Below, in pieces: positions 25,789 through 33,595 of a stretch of 59,595 bases of DNA. The translations under genes and the position numbers were made by a program. The stretch's first letter is position 1, and every line of letters begins with the position of its first letter. The stretch comes from an uncultured Bacteroidales bacterium (GTDB taxonomy: Bacteria; Bacteroidota; Bacteroidia; Bacteroidales; Muribaculaceae): NCBI GenBank assembly GCA_902774055.1, contig CACYGX010000016.1, forward strand, positions 1 through 59,595. Reading direction: 5' to 3'. The notes beneath the pieces are model-generated. The model was not told where the DNA came from, searched no databases, and saw only the letters and a list, made by a program, of their open reading frames with translations.

Positions 25789-26907
25789 ATGAAAAAAATA
25801 GGATTTATTGCGCTGTTCGTCTCATTGTTGTGCTGCCTGCCCGCACAGGCACAGTTTGGCGGTCTCCTCGACAAGGGCAAGAAAGCCGTTAATAAGGCCA
25901 AGGAAGTCAAGGAGAAGGTTGATGACGAAGTGAAGAAGGTCAATGGCGACGTTGATTTCTTTTTCATGGACGCCCATAAGGGATTTTACCGCAGCCGTAA
26001 CCGTAAGATTTTCTTCGACGACCTTCACAAGGAAGGAGAGCGTTCAGGAAAGAATGTCATCTACACCATCGAGAAAAACGGTGACGTGAAGTTTGATGAC
26101 GGCAGGAAGGTTGGCGAAGTGCTTGATGGAGGCGTCGTCAACTGCCACAGTACCGCACCCTACCTCACCCTGACAAACAATGGTGACGTCGTGATGGATG
26201 GCGAAACCATCGGTCACATCGACGACAAGGGCAACGTGACGCTGGAAGGCATGTCGATAGGTAAAGCAGCAGGTATTGACAAACAGGTGGCCGCCTATAT
26301 CTTTTTCGGCATCCTATATGACAAGCAGGGCATCTCCAGCGTGAGGACAAAAATCAAGGAAGAGAAACTGCGCGTCGAACAGGAGAGAAAACAGGCCGAA
26401 GAAGCCCGAATCAAGACTGCTCAGGAGGCCGAAGCCAAACGCAAGGCTGCAGCCGCCAATCAACCCAAGAACACTCAAGCCAGCACCAACAAGGCGAGTG
26501 GCAAGAAGACCAGCAGCAACACTAAGGCCTCGACCCCAAAAGTCCAGGAATGGACCATCGAGAAGGGCAGCAGCCGCGGTTATGTTGATGCCAATGGTGT
26601 AGTCTATGACTCGTCACACAGGAAGATTGGCCAACTACCCAATGGCAGCGGCGACATCAAGGACGCCTCGGGCAGCACAATCGGACGCATCAGCATGGGC
26701 GACATCTATGACCGCAGCGGCAACAAGGTGGCCACAGTGTCCAGCGGCGGCTCAATTTCTGTCCCAGGCTCCAACGCCACCGTTGCCGAAGTGCGTGGCT
26801 CAGGACGCATCGACATGACCAAGGACTCCAAGACGCTTGGCTATTGTGACGTACGCCCCTATGAATGGGCTGTCGCCATCATCTTCTGCGACATCTTCAG
26901 GTTCTAA
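25789..26907 (+). CDS. secreted protein with repeated short beta-hairpin motifs
   Basis: 372 residues. Signal peptide MKKIGFIALFVSLLCCLPAQA, a charged helical region (~25-55), short G-x-V/I repeats such as NGDVVMDGETIGHIDDKGNV, a coiled-coil/low-complexity linker (~200-255, Lys/Ala/Gln/Ser), then another repeat block (GVVYDSSHRKIGQLPNGSG, GDIYDRSGNKVATV). The repeats resemble proteins annotated as beta-flower type in Bacteroidetes; that is from memory. Likely periplasmic or surface. Function unknown. Confidence 0.7.
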   Translation: MKKIGFIALFVSLLCCLPAQAQFGGLLDKGKKAVNKAKEVKEKVDDEVKKVNGDVDFFFMDAHKGFYRSRNRKIFFDDLHKEGERSGKNVIYTIEKNGDVKFDDGRKVGEVLDGGVVNCHSTAPYLTLTNNGDVVMDGETIGHIDDKGNVTLEGMSIGKAAGIDKQVAAYIFFGILYDKQGISSVRTKIKEEKLRVEQERKQAEEARIKTAQEAEAKRKAAAANQPKNTQASTNKASGKKTSSNTKASTPKVQEWTIEKGSSRGYVDANGVVYDSSHRKIGQLPNGSGDIKDASGSTIGRISMGDIYDRSGNKVATVSSGGSISVPGSNATVAEVRGSGRIDMTKDSKTLGYCDVRPYEWAVAIIFCDIFRF

Positions 26908-26936
26908 GGTCGCTTAACCCCAGGATTAAGGTTTTT

Positions 26937-26969
26937 GTGCCATTACGTCAGTCTTGACCGTAATGGCAC
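26937..26969 (+). terminator. terminator after the secreted 372-aa protein
   Basis: Perfect 11-bp stem GTGCCATTACG / CGTAATGGCAC with an 11-base loop, 30 bases after the stop, followed by a T-rich stretch. Confidence 0.8.
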
Positions 26970-27052
26970 GTTTCTTGCTAGATGATATAACATTAACGCG
27001 CTTTGTACGTTAAGAATATACAACGCTAACAACACTATAAGAATATTACACT

Positions 27053-27607
27053 ATGAAAGGAAAAGTTTATACCCGCACCGGCGATGCCGGTACCACGTCG
27101 CTGGTGAGCGGCAACCGTGTGAGTAAGGATGACGTGCGCGTCGAGGCCTACGGCACTGTAGATGAGTTAAATTCCAACATTGGCGTGCTGCTGCACAGCA
27201 CCAAACTCGATGACCGCGACATCATTAACCTGTTGCGTAAGGCCCAGAACAAATTGTTCAACATCGGTGCCTATCTCGCCAACGATGCCGCTGACGCCAC
27301 GCTCTACGGACTAACCCAAGAAGATGTCGCCGCACTGGAGCAGATGATGGATGAGATGAGCGAGGAATTGCCGCCCATGCGCGGTTTCATCCTGCCTGGC
27401 GGGTCACGCCTGTCGGCCCAAGCCGACCGCTGCCGCACCATCACGCGCCGTGCCGAACGCCGCGTCGTGACATTGTCACACACGGCCCATGTCGAACCGC
27501 TCGTGCTTGAATACCTGAACCGATTAAGCGATTTCTTCTTTGTTTTTGCAAGATTTAACAATATCTCCAACCAAGTCGAAGAAATTTATTGGGACAAGGA
27601 TGCGTGA
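27053..27607 (+). CDS. PduO-type cob(I)alamin adenosyltransferase
   Basis: 184 residues. Transfers the adenosyl group of ATP to cob(I)alamin. The N-terminus KGKVYTRTGDAGTTSLVSG is the family phosphate-binding motif, followed by VEAYGTVDELNS, ILPGGS and CRTITRRAERRVV. The product, adenosylcobalamin, would serve methylmalonyl-CoA mutase, whose chaperone MeaB is also in this window (46628). Confidence 0.94.
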   Translation: MKGKVYTRTGDAGTTSLVSGNRVSKDDVRVEAYGTVDELNSNIGVLLHSTKLDDRDIINLLRKAQNKLFNIGAYLANDAADATLYGLTQEDVAALEQMMDEMSEELPPMRGFILPGGSRLSAQADRCRTITRRAERRVVTLSHTAHVEPLVLEYLNRLSDFFFVFARFNNISNQVEEIYWDKDA

Positions 27608-27624
27608 TATTCAAAATATAGTAT

Positions 27625-27632
27625 TACTTTTG
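27625..27632 (+). promoter_or_regulatory. -7 box before the DUF2795 gene
   Basis: TACTTTTG, ~58 bases before ATG 27690. It supports the short form of the downstream gene. Confidence 0.4.
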
Positions 27633-27689
27633 CGCAATTTTTTAAAAACACAGGATATTTTCATAAAAACAGCACAACAAGAAAAGACT

Positions 27690-27914
27690 ATGTATTGGAC
27701 ACTTGAATTGGCAACAAAACTCGAGGACGCTCCCTGGCCCGCTACTAAGGCCGAGCTCATCGACTATGCCGTGCGCAGTGGCGCACCTCTCGAAGTGATC
27801 GAAAACCTGCAGGAAATTGAAGACGAAGGCGACACCTACGAATCCATCGAGGACATCTGGCCCGACTATCCGACCAATGATGACGACTTCTTCTTTGACC
27901 CTGACGAATATTAA
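27690..27914 (+). CDS. DUF2795-like small acidic protein
   Basis: 74 residues from ATG 27690. The frame extends to 27540, but that part overlaps the adenosyltransferase gene and precedes the -7 box at 27625, so the shorter start is preferred. MYWTLELATKLEDAPWPATK and LIDYAVRSGAPLEVIENLQ fit DUF2795; the C-terminus is strongly acidic (DDDFFFDPDEY). A terminator follows. Function unknown. Confidence 0.85.
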   Translation: MYWTLELATKLEDAPWPATKAELIDYAVRSGAPLEVIENLQEIEDEGDTYESIEDIWPDYPTNDDDFFFDPDEY

Positions 27915-27946
27915 TCAAGGTCATATCAAGAGAGACGATAACAGCA

Positions 27947-27982
27947 ACCCAGCCCGACAAAAATCAGGCTGGGTCGCTTTTT
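27947..27982 (+). terminator. terminator after the DUF2795 gene
   Basis: Stem ACCCAGCC-GA / TC-GGCTGGGT followed by CGCTTTTT. It overlaps the end of the convergent CYTH gene region. Confidence 0.85.
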
Positions 27983-27985
27983 GTA

Positions 27986-28453
27986 CTACCACTCAGTGTA
28001 TGGATGCTTGGCGAGCATGACATTATAGTAACGCGGATCACCGGTGACCTCCTTGCCGAGCCATGCCGGGCGCTCAAAGGGGGCATCCACATCGGGCAAC
28101 TCCACCTCGGCGACGACTAGGCCCTCGTTCACGCCATGAAACTCATCGACCTCAAAGGTGGATTCTCCCACCTTGACCAGGTATCGCGTCTTGTCGATCA
28201 TCCCGGGCTCACACAGGAGCAACAACTCCTGTGCCTCGTCAAGGGGAATCTCTTTCTCCCACTCATAACGGGACAAGCCGCCGTGGTCGGCCAGGCCCTT
28301 GATGGTGATAAAACCTCGCTCGCCCTTGACGCGAACACGAACCGTGCGCTCGGGCACCGAACTCAGGAAGCCCTGCGTGATGCGCACCGCATCATAGGCT
28401 TCGCTCTTGTAATCACCGTTTACCAGAAATTTCCTTTCAATCTCCCTTGCCAT
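27986..28453 (-). CDS. CYTH-domain (triphosphate tunnel) protein
   Basis: 155 residues from ATG 28453; a longer frame from 28531 starts upstream of a consensus promoter (28501-28531) and is rejected. EIERKFLV at residues 3-10 is the ExExK motif of CYTH enzymes, followed by TVRVRVKGERGFITIKG and YEWEKEIP. Family members hydrolyse triphosphates such as tripolyphosphate or thiamine triphosphate; substrate here is unknown. Confidence 0.92.
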   Translation of the reverse strand: MAREIERKFLVNGDYKSEAYDAVRITQGFLSSVPERTVRVRVKGERGFITIKGLADHGGLSRYEWEKEIPLDEAQELLLLCEPGMIDKTRYLVKVGESTFEVDEFHGVNEGLVVAEVELPDVDAPFERPAWLGKEVTGDPRYYNVMLAKHPYTEW

Positions 28454-28500
28454 ATCCAATTCATTCTCCAGGCCCCTCAAAAAAACGCCTGGCTCAGATG

Positions 28501-28531
28501 CAAAATTAGTAATAATAAACAAGTAGCACAA
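28501..28531 (-). promoter_or_regulatory. promoter of the CYTH gene
   Basis: On the minus strand: TTG (28529-28531), 20 bases, TAATTTTG (28501-28508). It decides the start at 28453. Confidence 0.7.
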
Positions 28532-28555
28532 GAATGGGCACGATTATTGCAGGAT

Positions 28556-28586
28556 TTGTACTGTAATATGATTTTGATTAATTTTG
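28556..28586 (+). promoter_or_regulatory. promoter of the zinc-ribbon protein gene
   Basis: TTG (28556-28558), 20 bases, TAATTTTG (28579-28586), 28 bases before ATG 28614. Back to back with the CYTH promoter. Confidence 0.7.
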
Positions 28587-28613
28587 CAGTAGCACAATAA
28601 CCTGTCAACGATT

Positions 28614-29261
28614 ATGATATACACTTGTCCAAAATGCGGCAAAAAGATGGACCTGAGCACCGAGGTGCTCATTAATAGCGAGTACAAGGTCATCTGCCCA
28701 CAATGCCTGAGCGAACTGCAGATTGTGGGTGACTATGCCTATATCCCTGACGACTCGCTCAACCTGGACACGACCATAGAGCAGTCACGAACCATCAACT
28801 GCCCCCATTGTGGCCGAGAGGTGAACAGCAATGCCCACTTCTGCCCCAACTGCGGTACCAGCTTTGACGAGGCATCAAGTCCAGTCATTGACGTCGAGGC
28901 CGTTCCCGTGCCGCCTCCCATTCCCAATGGCGACCCGCTATATAACGAAGCCATCAATTTCCTGGCTAGTTGCACGGCCATCACCCCGATGATGTTGCGC
29001 GACCGCTTCCACATCAGTGACGAACGTGCCGCCGAGCTCATCCGCCAGCTCGAAGCCGGCGGTATCATCGGCCCTTATAACAACGGCGGCCCCCGCCAAA
29101 TCCTTATCCCGCACCGCACCCTGTATGGTCCTGCTCCTCGAATTGGAGGAGAAATCCCGGAAGGCAGCAATCCCATGCCTCAACGCCGCAGCCCTGGCTG
29201 TGTCACCATATTCATTGTGGTCATGTTCTTCTTCATCCTCATGAAGGCCTGCGGCATGTAA
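28614..29261 (+). CDS. zinc-ribbon / FtsK-gamma-like / single-membrane-segment protein
   Basis: 215 residues. A first zinc ribbon (CPKCGKK ... CPQC, residues ~4-33), a second (CPHCGREV ... CPNCG, ~63-81), a proline-rich linker, then residues ~106-165 (DPLYNEAINFLASCTAI, MLRDRFHISDERAAELIRQL, GGIIGP) closely resembling the FtsK gamma winged helix, which reads KOPS DNA motifs. A C-terminal hydrophobic helix (VTIFIVVMFFFILMKA) would anchor it in the inner membrane. There is no ATPase domain. Function is unknown; membrane-tethered DNA binding is inferred. Confidence 0.8.
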   Translation: MIYTCPKCGKKMDLSTEVLINSEYKVICPQCLSELQIVGDYAYIPDDSLNLDTTIEQSRTINCPHCGREVNSNAHFCPNCGTSFDEASSPVIDVEAVPVPPPIPNGDPLYNEAINFLASCTAITPMMLRDRFHISDERAAELIRQLEAGGIIGPYNNGGPRQILIPHRTLYGPAPRIGGEIPEGSNPMPQRRSPGCVTIFIVVMFFFILMKACGM

Positions 29262-29285
29262 GCATCAAGTAGCCACACATCATAC

Positions 29286-29321
29286 AACAAGGGCTTGGAA
29301 CGATTTTTCCAAGCCCTTGTT
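29286..29321. terminator. bidirectional hairpin between convergent genes
   Basis: Perfect 15-bp stem AACAAGGGCTTGGAA / TTCCAAGCCCTTGTT between the zinc-ribbon gene (ends 29261) and the GYF gene (ends 29345). Confidence 0.8.
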
Positions 29322-29344
29322 GATGATATGGATAGCCCTATGGC

Positions 29345-30295
29345 TTACTTCTTGCCCAGATTGTCGATTTGGTTCTTAGCCCACTCCTTAGCGGCGCGTA
29401 CGACGTCGTTTGCCAAACTGTTGAGCATCGAATCCATGCCCTCAGGGACCTCGACTCCCAAGATGCTATCGGGGAGAATTTGGGGGTCACTCATGTCTTG
29501 CTCCTCTTCTTCGTCGCCATAGGACGGCTGGGTCTGCTGTGGTGCGGGGGTTGGAAGGATTGAGGGACGTTTGTCTTCCTGCTGGTCCATCACCTGGGCC
29601 CACAATTGCTCCAGATTCTCCTTGCCAAAAGTGAACACGTGGCCTAAAAGTCCTACCGAAACCACTTTCTCCTTGTCAACAAGCCTTACACGTCCCACCG
29701 AGCAAACCATGTAGTTGTCCACATGGAGATAGGTCGAGATGATCTTGTCGGTACCAGTGCCCGTGAGTTGCTCAATGACTCGCCCGATGATATCACTCAT
29801 CATGCCGCCCAGGCCGTTATTGCCAGTGATTGTCGCCACATTATCTTGGATTTTCTCGCCGAGCCACTCCTTGGTGACCTCTTGGATAGCCATCTCATGG
29901 TCGTGACGGCTGGGACATGTGAACACCATCGTGACAAACAGGATTGCAACAATCAGTGCTGCAATGAGCCACGGCGTACAGCCGCTTTTCTTCTTGGGCT
30001 GCTCCTGCACGGGAGTGCGAGGGGGCACGGTTGGCGGCACTTGATTGGGCGTATAGGAGGGCTCATAGGGCTGACCCATGGTCGCCTGGTTTTCGGCAGC
30101 ACGGGCGGCAGCCTGGGACGCTTCAAACTCAGCCCGCTGGAGCACAGCGGTCAGCTCAGCCACGTCGCCGGCCTGTTTCCAGTCATCCATGCCAGGAGCC
30201 CACACTTCGCTTTCGGGAGTGATCCCCTTCTGCGACAACTCTTCAACAGAAAACGGACCTTCTTGTTTTCCGTTCACAATGAGATGAAATTCCAT
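29345..30295 (-). CDS. GYF-domain membrane protein with DUF4359-like region
   Basis: 316 residues. N-terminal GYF_2-type domain (GPFSVEELSQKGITPESEVW, ending at ~55), Ala/Pro linker, basic stretch then membrane helix (WLIAALIVAILFVTMVF, ~108-125), and an extracytoplasmic part with LHVDNYMVCSVGRV and VVSVGLLGHVFTFG typical of DUF4359. An acidic low-complexity segment lies near the end. GYF_2 domains bind peptides and are often fused to membrane domains in Bacteroidetes. Function unknown. Confidence 0.75.
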   Translation of the reverse strand: MEFHLIVNGKQEGPFSVEELSQKGITPESEVWAPGMDDWKQAGDVAELTAVLQRAEFEASQAAARAAENQATMGQPYEPSYTPNQVPPTVPPRTPVQEQPKKKSGCTPWLIAALIVAILFVTMVFTCPSRHDHEMAIQEVTKEWLGEKIQDNVATITGNNGLGGMMSDIIGRVIEQLTGTGTDKIISTYLHVDNYMVCSVGRVRLVDKEKVVSVGLLGHVFTFGKENLEQLWAQVMDQQEDKRPSILPTPAPQQTQPSYGDEEEEQDMSDPQILPDSILGVEVPEGMDSMLNSLANDVVRAAKEWAKNQIDNLGKK

Positions 30296-30363
30296 ATTCA
30301 GTCCTTAATCAATTTAATCAGTTAGTTATACAAAAGATATAGGATTCAAGCCAGGAAAAATGC

Positions 30364-30395
30364 AAAAACCGTGCCAAGGGGGTCCATGGACACGG
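30364..30395 (-). terminator. terminator of the LytS/LytR-type pair
   Basis: On the minus strand CCGTG-T-CCA pairs with TGG-CACGG (30369-30395), followed by five T (30364-30368), just after the stop at 30403. Confidence 0.75.
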
Positions 30396-30402
30396 CTACA
30401 GG

Positions 30403-31128
30403 TCACTTGGCGTTGATGAAATTCTGGAAAGCCTGCTTGTAACTGTCGCCAATGGGGATATAAACGTCACCAAAGACGATGCGGTTGCGTTCAATCTCGC
30501 GTATCTTACTCTTCTGCACGATGAACGAGCGGTGCACCCTGATGAAACGCGACGCGGGCAACATCTGCTCGATCGCCTTCATGTTCATCAGCGAGAGGAT
30601 GGGATGAGGCGACTGTTCGGTGTAGATTTTCACATAATCCTTCAGACCCTCGATGTAGCGGATGTCGTCAAGGTTAATCTGCAACAACTTGTACTCGCTC
30701 TTGACAAAGATGCTGGTGGGTTCCTCCTCGGCCTTGGCGGCAGCGGGTTGTTGTTCCTGCTGCTGGGTGAGTTGGAACCACTGCATAGCCCTGTTGCATG
30801 CCTCAAGGAAATCGGCATAGCTGATGGGCTTCAGCAGGTAGTCCAATGCGTTGACACGAAAACCGTCAATCGCATACTGGTCAAATGCCGTGGTGAACAC
30901 GATGCGTGTGTTCTCGGGCACCATCTTGCTCAACTCCAGGCCATTGAGTTCGGGCATCTGGATATCGAGGAAAAGCAGGTCAACGGGCTGCTCGCCGATG
31001 CCGTGCAGGGCATCGGTAGCGTTGTTGTATTTCCCACACAGTTCCAGGAACGGTATTTTCTCGACATAACTAGCCAGCAGATTCACTGCTAGAGGCTCGT
31101 CGTCAACTATGGCGCACTTGATGGTCAT
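30403..31128 (-). CDS. LytTR-family response regulator
   Basis: 241 residues. Receiver domain with D9/D10/E11 acidic cluster and phospho-acceptor D55 (LLFLDIQMPELNG), a Gln/Ala-rich linker (~130-145), and a LytTR DNA-binding domain (RFIRVHRSFIVQKSKIREIE). Its start overlaps the stop of the histidine kinase gene by four bases (ATGA), so the two form a two-component pair. Targets are unknown. Confidence 0.95.
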   Translation of the reverse strand: MTIKCAIVDDEPLAVNLLASYVEKIPFLELCGKYNNATDALHGIGEQPVDLLFLDIQMPELNGLELSKMVPENTRIVFTTAFDQYAIDGFRVNALDYLLKPISYADFLEACNRAMQWFQLTQQQEQQPAAAKAEEEPTSIFVKSEYKLLQINLDDIRYIEGLKDYVKIYTEQSPHPILSLMNMKAIEQMLPASRFIRVHRSFIVQKSKIREIERNRIVFGDVYIPIGDSYKQAFQNFINAK

Positions 31129-32213
31129 GATGCTTCTTTTTTGATGATGATTTTAGAAAAATATTCCTTGCCGTCGGCAGTTGTCCCGCGCTCCCACGTG
31201 TAGCGGTCGGGGTACATGAGCTCCAGGCGACGGCTCACCTGTTCCAGGCCGATGCCCGAGCCGCTCTTGTCGTTTCCGCGCTTGGGATAACTGGTATTGT
31301 GTATCTCACAGGTGATGTTCCCATCAACCTGATTCAGGTCAATTTTAATCTCCCCCTTGCCCTGTGGCGAGATGCCGTGCTTGAAGGCATTCTCGATAAG
31401 CGAGATAAAGATGAGCGGTGCCACGGGAGTAGAGTCGTTGGGCTGCACGTTGATGTTCGTTTCAATCTTGACATTGTCAGTCATGCGTATTTTCATCAAC
31501 TCGATGTAATTGCGCATGAAGTCAGCCTCCTTGCAGAGCGGAACGAAATCCTGCTGGTTCTCGTAGAGCACATGACGCAGCAACTTGCTCAACTCGCCCA
31601 CGGCAGTCTGCGCCTTGTCGCGGTCAAAGGCGATGAGGGCATAGATGTTGTTTAACGTGTTCAACAGGAAGTGGGGATTCAACTGGTTGCGCAGGTTGCT
31701 CAACTCGGCCTCGGCACGGGCGGCCTCGGCTTCCTTACGTGCCTCCTCGATGTGCTGCCAGCGCTGCACCATGCGCACAGCCACAGCGAGCGCTATAATC
31801 AGCATGAGCGTCAAGATAGCCCAAAAATACCTGGGCATCCTTGATGGCGGCATCTTCTTGGGCATATTGTTGACAATCTCGGGCAACAAGCGCGTGGCAC
31901 ACCAGTGCCACACATCCATAGCAAGGACTCCGCCAATGATGGCAAGCACGTTGATGAGCACAAACATTTTCCAGTCATTCTTCTTGAGCAGGAAACGAGG
32001 TACTATCCACAAGTAATTCAGGTAGAAGACCAGCATGTAGGTCAGCGGATTGCCTAACCAGCGGATGTAACGGTTCCAAATCGTGGGCCAGTCATAGTTG
32101 GAACTATGAAAAAACAAAGGCACAACGATGAGCACCGACCAGCAGAGCAGGTGCAGCACCAGATAGCGCGATTTGGACTTTCTTTCTTGAAGAGAAGCAG
32201 TCATATCGGTCAT
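31125..32213 (-). CDS. LytS-type sensor histidine kinase
   Basis: 362 residues. Four predicted membrane helices in the first ~145 residues (for example YLVLHLLCWSVLIVVPLFF and MFVLINVLAIIGGVLAM), a coiled-coil linker, then the His_kinase domain with QLNPHFLLNTLNNIYALI (phospho-accepting His) and an ATP-binding region (FISLIENAFKHGIS, GSGIGLEQVSRRL). The short inter-helix loops suggest sensing within the membrane. Partner of the overlapping LytTR regulator. Confidence 0.95.
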   Translation of the reverse strand: MTDMTASLQERKSKSRYLVLHLLCWSVLIVVPLFFHSSNYDWPTIWNRYIRWLGNPLTYMLVFYLNYLWIVPRFLLKKNDWKMFVLINVLAIIGGVLAMDVWHWCATRLLPEIVNNMPKKMPPSRMPRYFWAILTLMLIIALAVAVRMVQRWQHIEEARKEAEAARAEAELSNLRNQLNPHFLLNTLNNIYALIAFDRDKAQTAVGELSKLLRHVLYENQQDFVPLCKEADFMRNYIELMKIRMTDNVKIETNINVQPNDSTPVAPLIFISLIENAFKHGISPQGKGEIKIDLNQVDGNITCEIHNTSYPKRGNDKSGSGIGLEQVSRRLELMYPDRYTWERGTTADGKEYFSKIIIKKEAS

Positions 32214-32256
32214 GAAGATAGGTTCCTATAAAGTGTCGCTAAATCATTCACAGTCG

Positions 32257-32287
32257 CAAAGATAATGCACTCTTTCCTCCTTGACAA
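32257..32287 (-). promoter_or_regulatory. promoter of the LytS/LytR-type operon
   Basis: On the minus strand: TTG (32285-32287), 20 bases, TATCTTTG (32257-32264), about 44 bases before ATG 32213. Confidence 0.75.
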
Positions 32288-32345
32288 ATAATATCGACAA
32301 AAACAGATTTACTCTCGACAAAATAACGCAATTAGACTTGTTATA

Positions 32346-32388
32346 ATCAATCAGGGGCCAGCAAGATAGTTGCCGACCCCTGATTGAT
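32346..32388 (-). terminator. hairpin after the endonuclease/phosphatase gene
   Basis: Stem ATCAATCAGGGG / CCCCTGATTGAT (12 bp) with a 19-base loop that itself can pair (GGCCAGCAA with TTGCCGACC, imperfect). It lies 21 bases past the stop at 32409. No T-tract follows. Confidence 0.6.
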
Positions 32389-32408
32389 GAGATAAATGGG
32401 CTAGAGTG

Positions 32409-33497
32409 TTACTTGAGTTCCTTCACCAGGTAAATCATGGTGGGGAAGTGGTCACTGTAACCGTTCAGGAAGATGCCTGCCGTATAGGTGCGCAGGGGAT
32501 AACCCTGACGGTCGCCCTCGTTGCTGCGCAAGAACTTGCGGTTCAGCACCTCGGCACGCAGGAACGTCAAGGTGGGCTTGTCCTTGCTGTCGTAGTTCTT
32601 CAAGAAGTAGTTGGTGAAGATAATCTGGTCAAACAAGTTCCAGTTGCCCTTGTAACCCAGTGTACCGATGCCCTTGTTAAGGATGTTCCACCAGGGGTTG
32701 AAGCATGAGCCTGGTTCAACACAGTCCGAGATCTCCTTCTTGGCACCCAAGGCCTCGCTGCACGACTTGTTCTGCGGGTCGTCGTTCAAGTCGCCCATGA
32801 AGATGATGCCCTGGTTGGGGTCATCGAGCAAGAGCGAGTCAATCGTTGCACGTGCCATGCGGCCAGTGGCCTCACGCAGGTAGCTGGATGCCTCTTCACC
32901 GCCCAGACGCGAAGGCCAGTGGTTAACGATCACCGACACCTTCTCTCCGGCAAGCATACCCGTTACCGTCAACTGGTCACGCGTGCGGAAATCGGGATAG
33001 TCAGGAAGATACTTGTTTACACGCTGAGTAGTAACATTCAGCACCTTGAAGAAACGCGGGTTGTACAAGAGTCCCACATCCACGCCACGGCGGTCGGGAC
33101 CGTCATGGTGAACAATCTGGTAATGGCGATCCTTGATCTCGGGCTGACGCACGAGATCTTGCAGCACCGTAATGTTCTCAATCTCGCTGACACCAATGAT
33201 AACGGGACCAACAGCGGGTGAGCCTTTGACTACCATCTCGCTGATGGCATAGGCCATGTTGTGCTGTTTCTGCCAGTACTTGGTACCATTCCACTGACGG
33301 GCACCCTCGGGCGAGAACTCCTTGTCATAGACACCATTGTTGTTAATCGTGTCGAACAAGTTCTCCAGGTTGTAGAACATCACGCCATACACCGTGTAGC
33401 GGCGATCCACCTGTCCATCCTGAACTGCGATCGGTTCCTGGGCCAGTGCGGGCAGGAATGCCGCCAGCATCAAGGCCATGTATAATAACTTCTTCAT
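32409..33497 (-). CDS. secreted endonuclease/exonuclease/phosphatase-family protein
   Basis: 362 residues from ATG 33497 (a start 4 codons upstream at 33509 is possible). Signal peptide MKKLLYMALMLAAFLPALA. Family motifs: FYNLENLFDT (metal-binding Glu), VNHWPSRLGG, MGDLNDDP and SDHFPTM (catalytic Asp-His). The fold cleaves phosphodiesters or phosphomonoesters in nucleic acids, lipids or inositol phosphates. Last gene of a likely operon TonB receptor - DUF5689 lipoprotein - this protein, suggesting phosphoester scavenging outside the inner membrane. Confidence 0.9.
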   Translation of the reverse strand: MKKLLYMALMLAAFLPALAQEPIAVQDGQVDRRYTVYGVMFYNLENLFDTINNNGVYDKEFSPEGARQWNGTKYWQKQHNMAYAISEMVVKGSPAVGPVIIGVSEIENITVLQDLVRQPEIKDRHYQIVHHDGPDRRGVDVGLLYNPRFFKVLNVTTQRVNKYLPDYPDFRTRDQLTVTGMLAGEKVSVIVNHWPSRLGGEEASSYLREATGRMARATIDSLLLDDPNQGIIFMGDLNDDPQNKSCSEALGAKKEISDCVEPGSCFNPWWNILNKGIGTLGYKGNWNLFDQIIFTNYFLKNYDSKDKPTLTFLRAEVLNRKFLRSNEGDRQGYPLRTYTAGIFLNGYSDHFPTMIYLVKELK

Positions 33498-33595
33498 AAC
33501 TGTTGTCATTATTTTGATGTTCGACTTCGTTTTTTAACTCTATGACATGAGGTCTATCCTAAAGTTTAAAAACCTGAAGCCTAAAATCTGACTCA

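Noticed and set aside
27053-27607. Cobalamin riboswitch before the adenosyltransferase
   Set aside because: The ~80 bases after the preceding terminator show no B12-box or expected structure.
28501-28586. Operator shared by the divergent CYTH and zinc-ribbon genes
   Set aside because: The symmetry comes from two back-to-back consensus promoters; no extra palindrome was seen.
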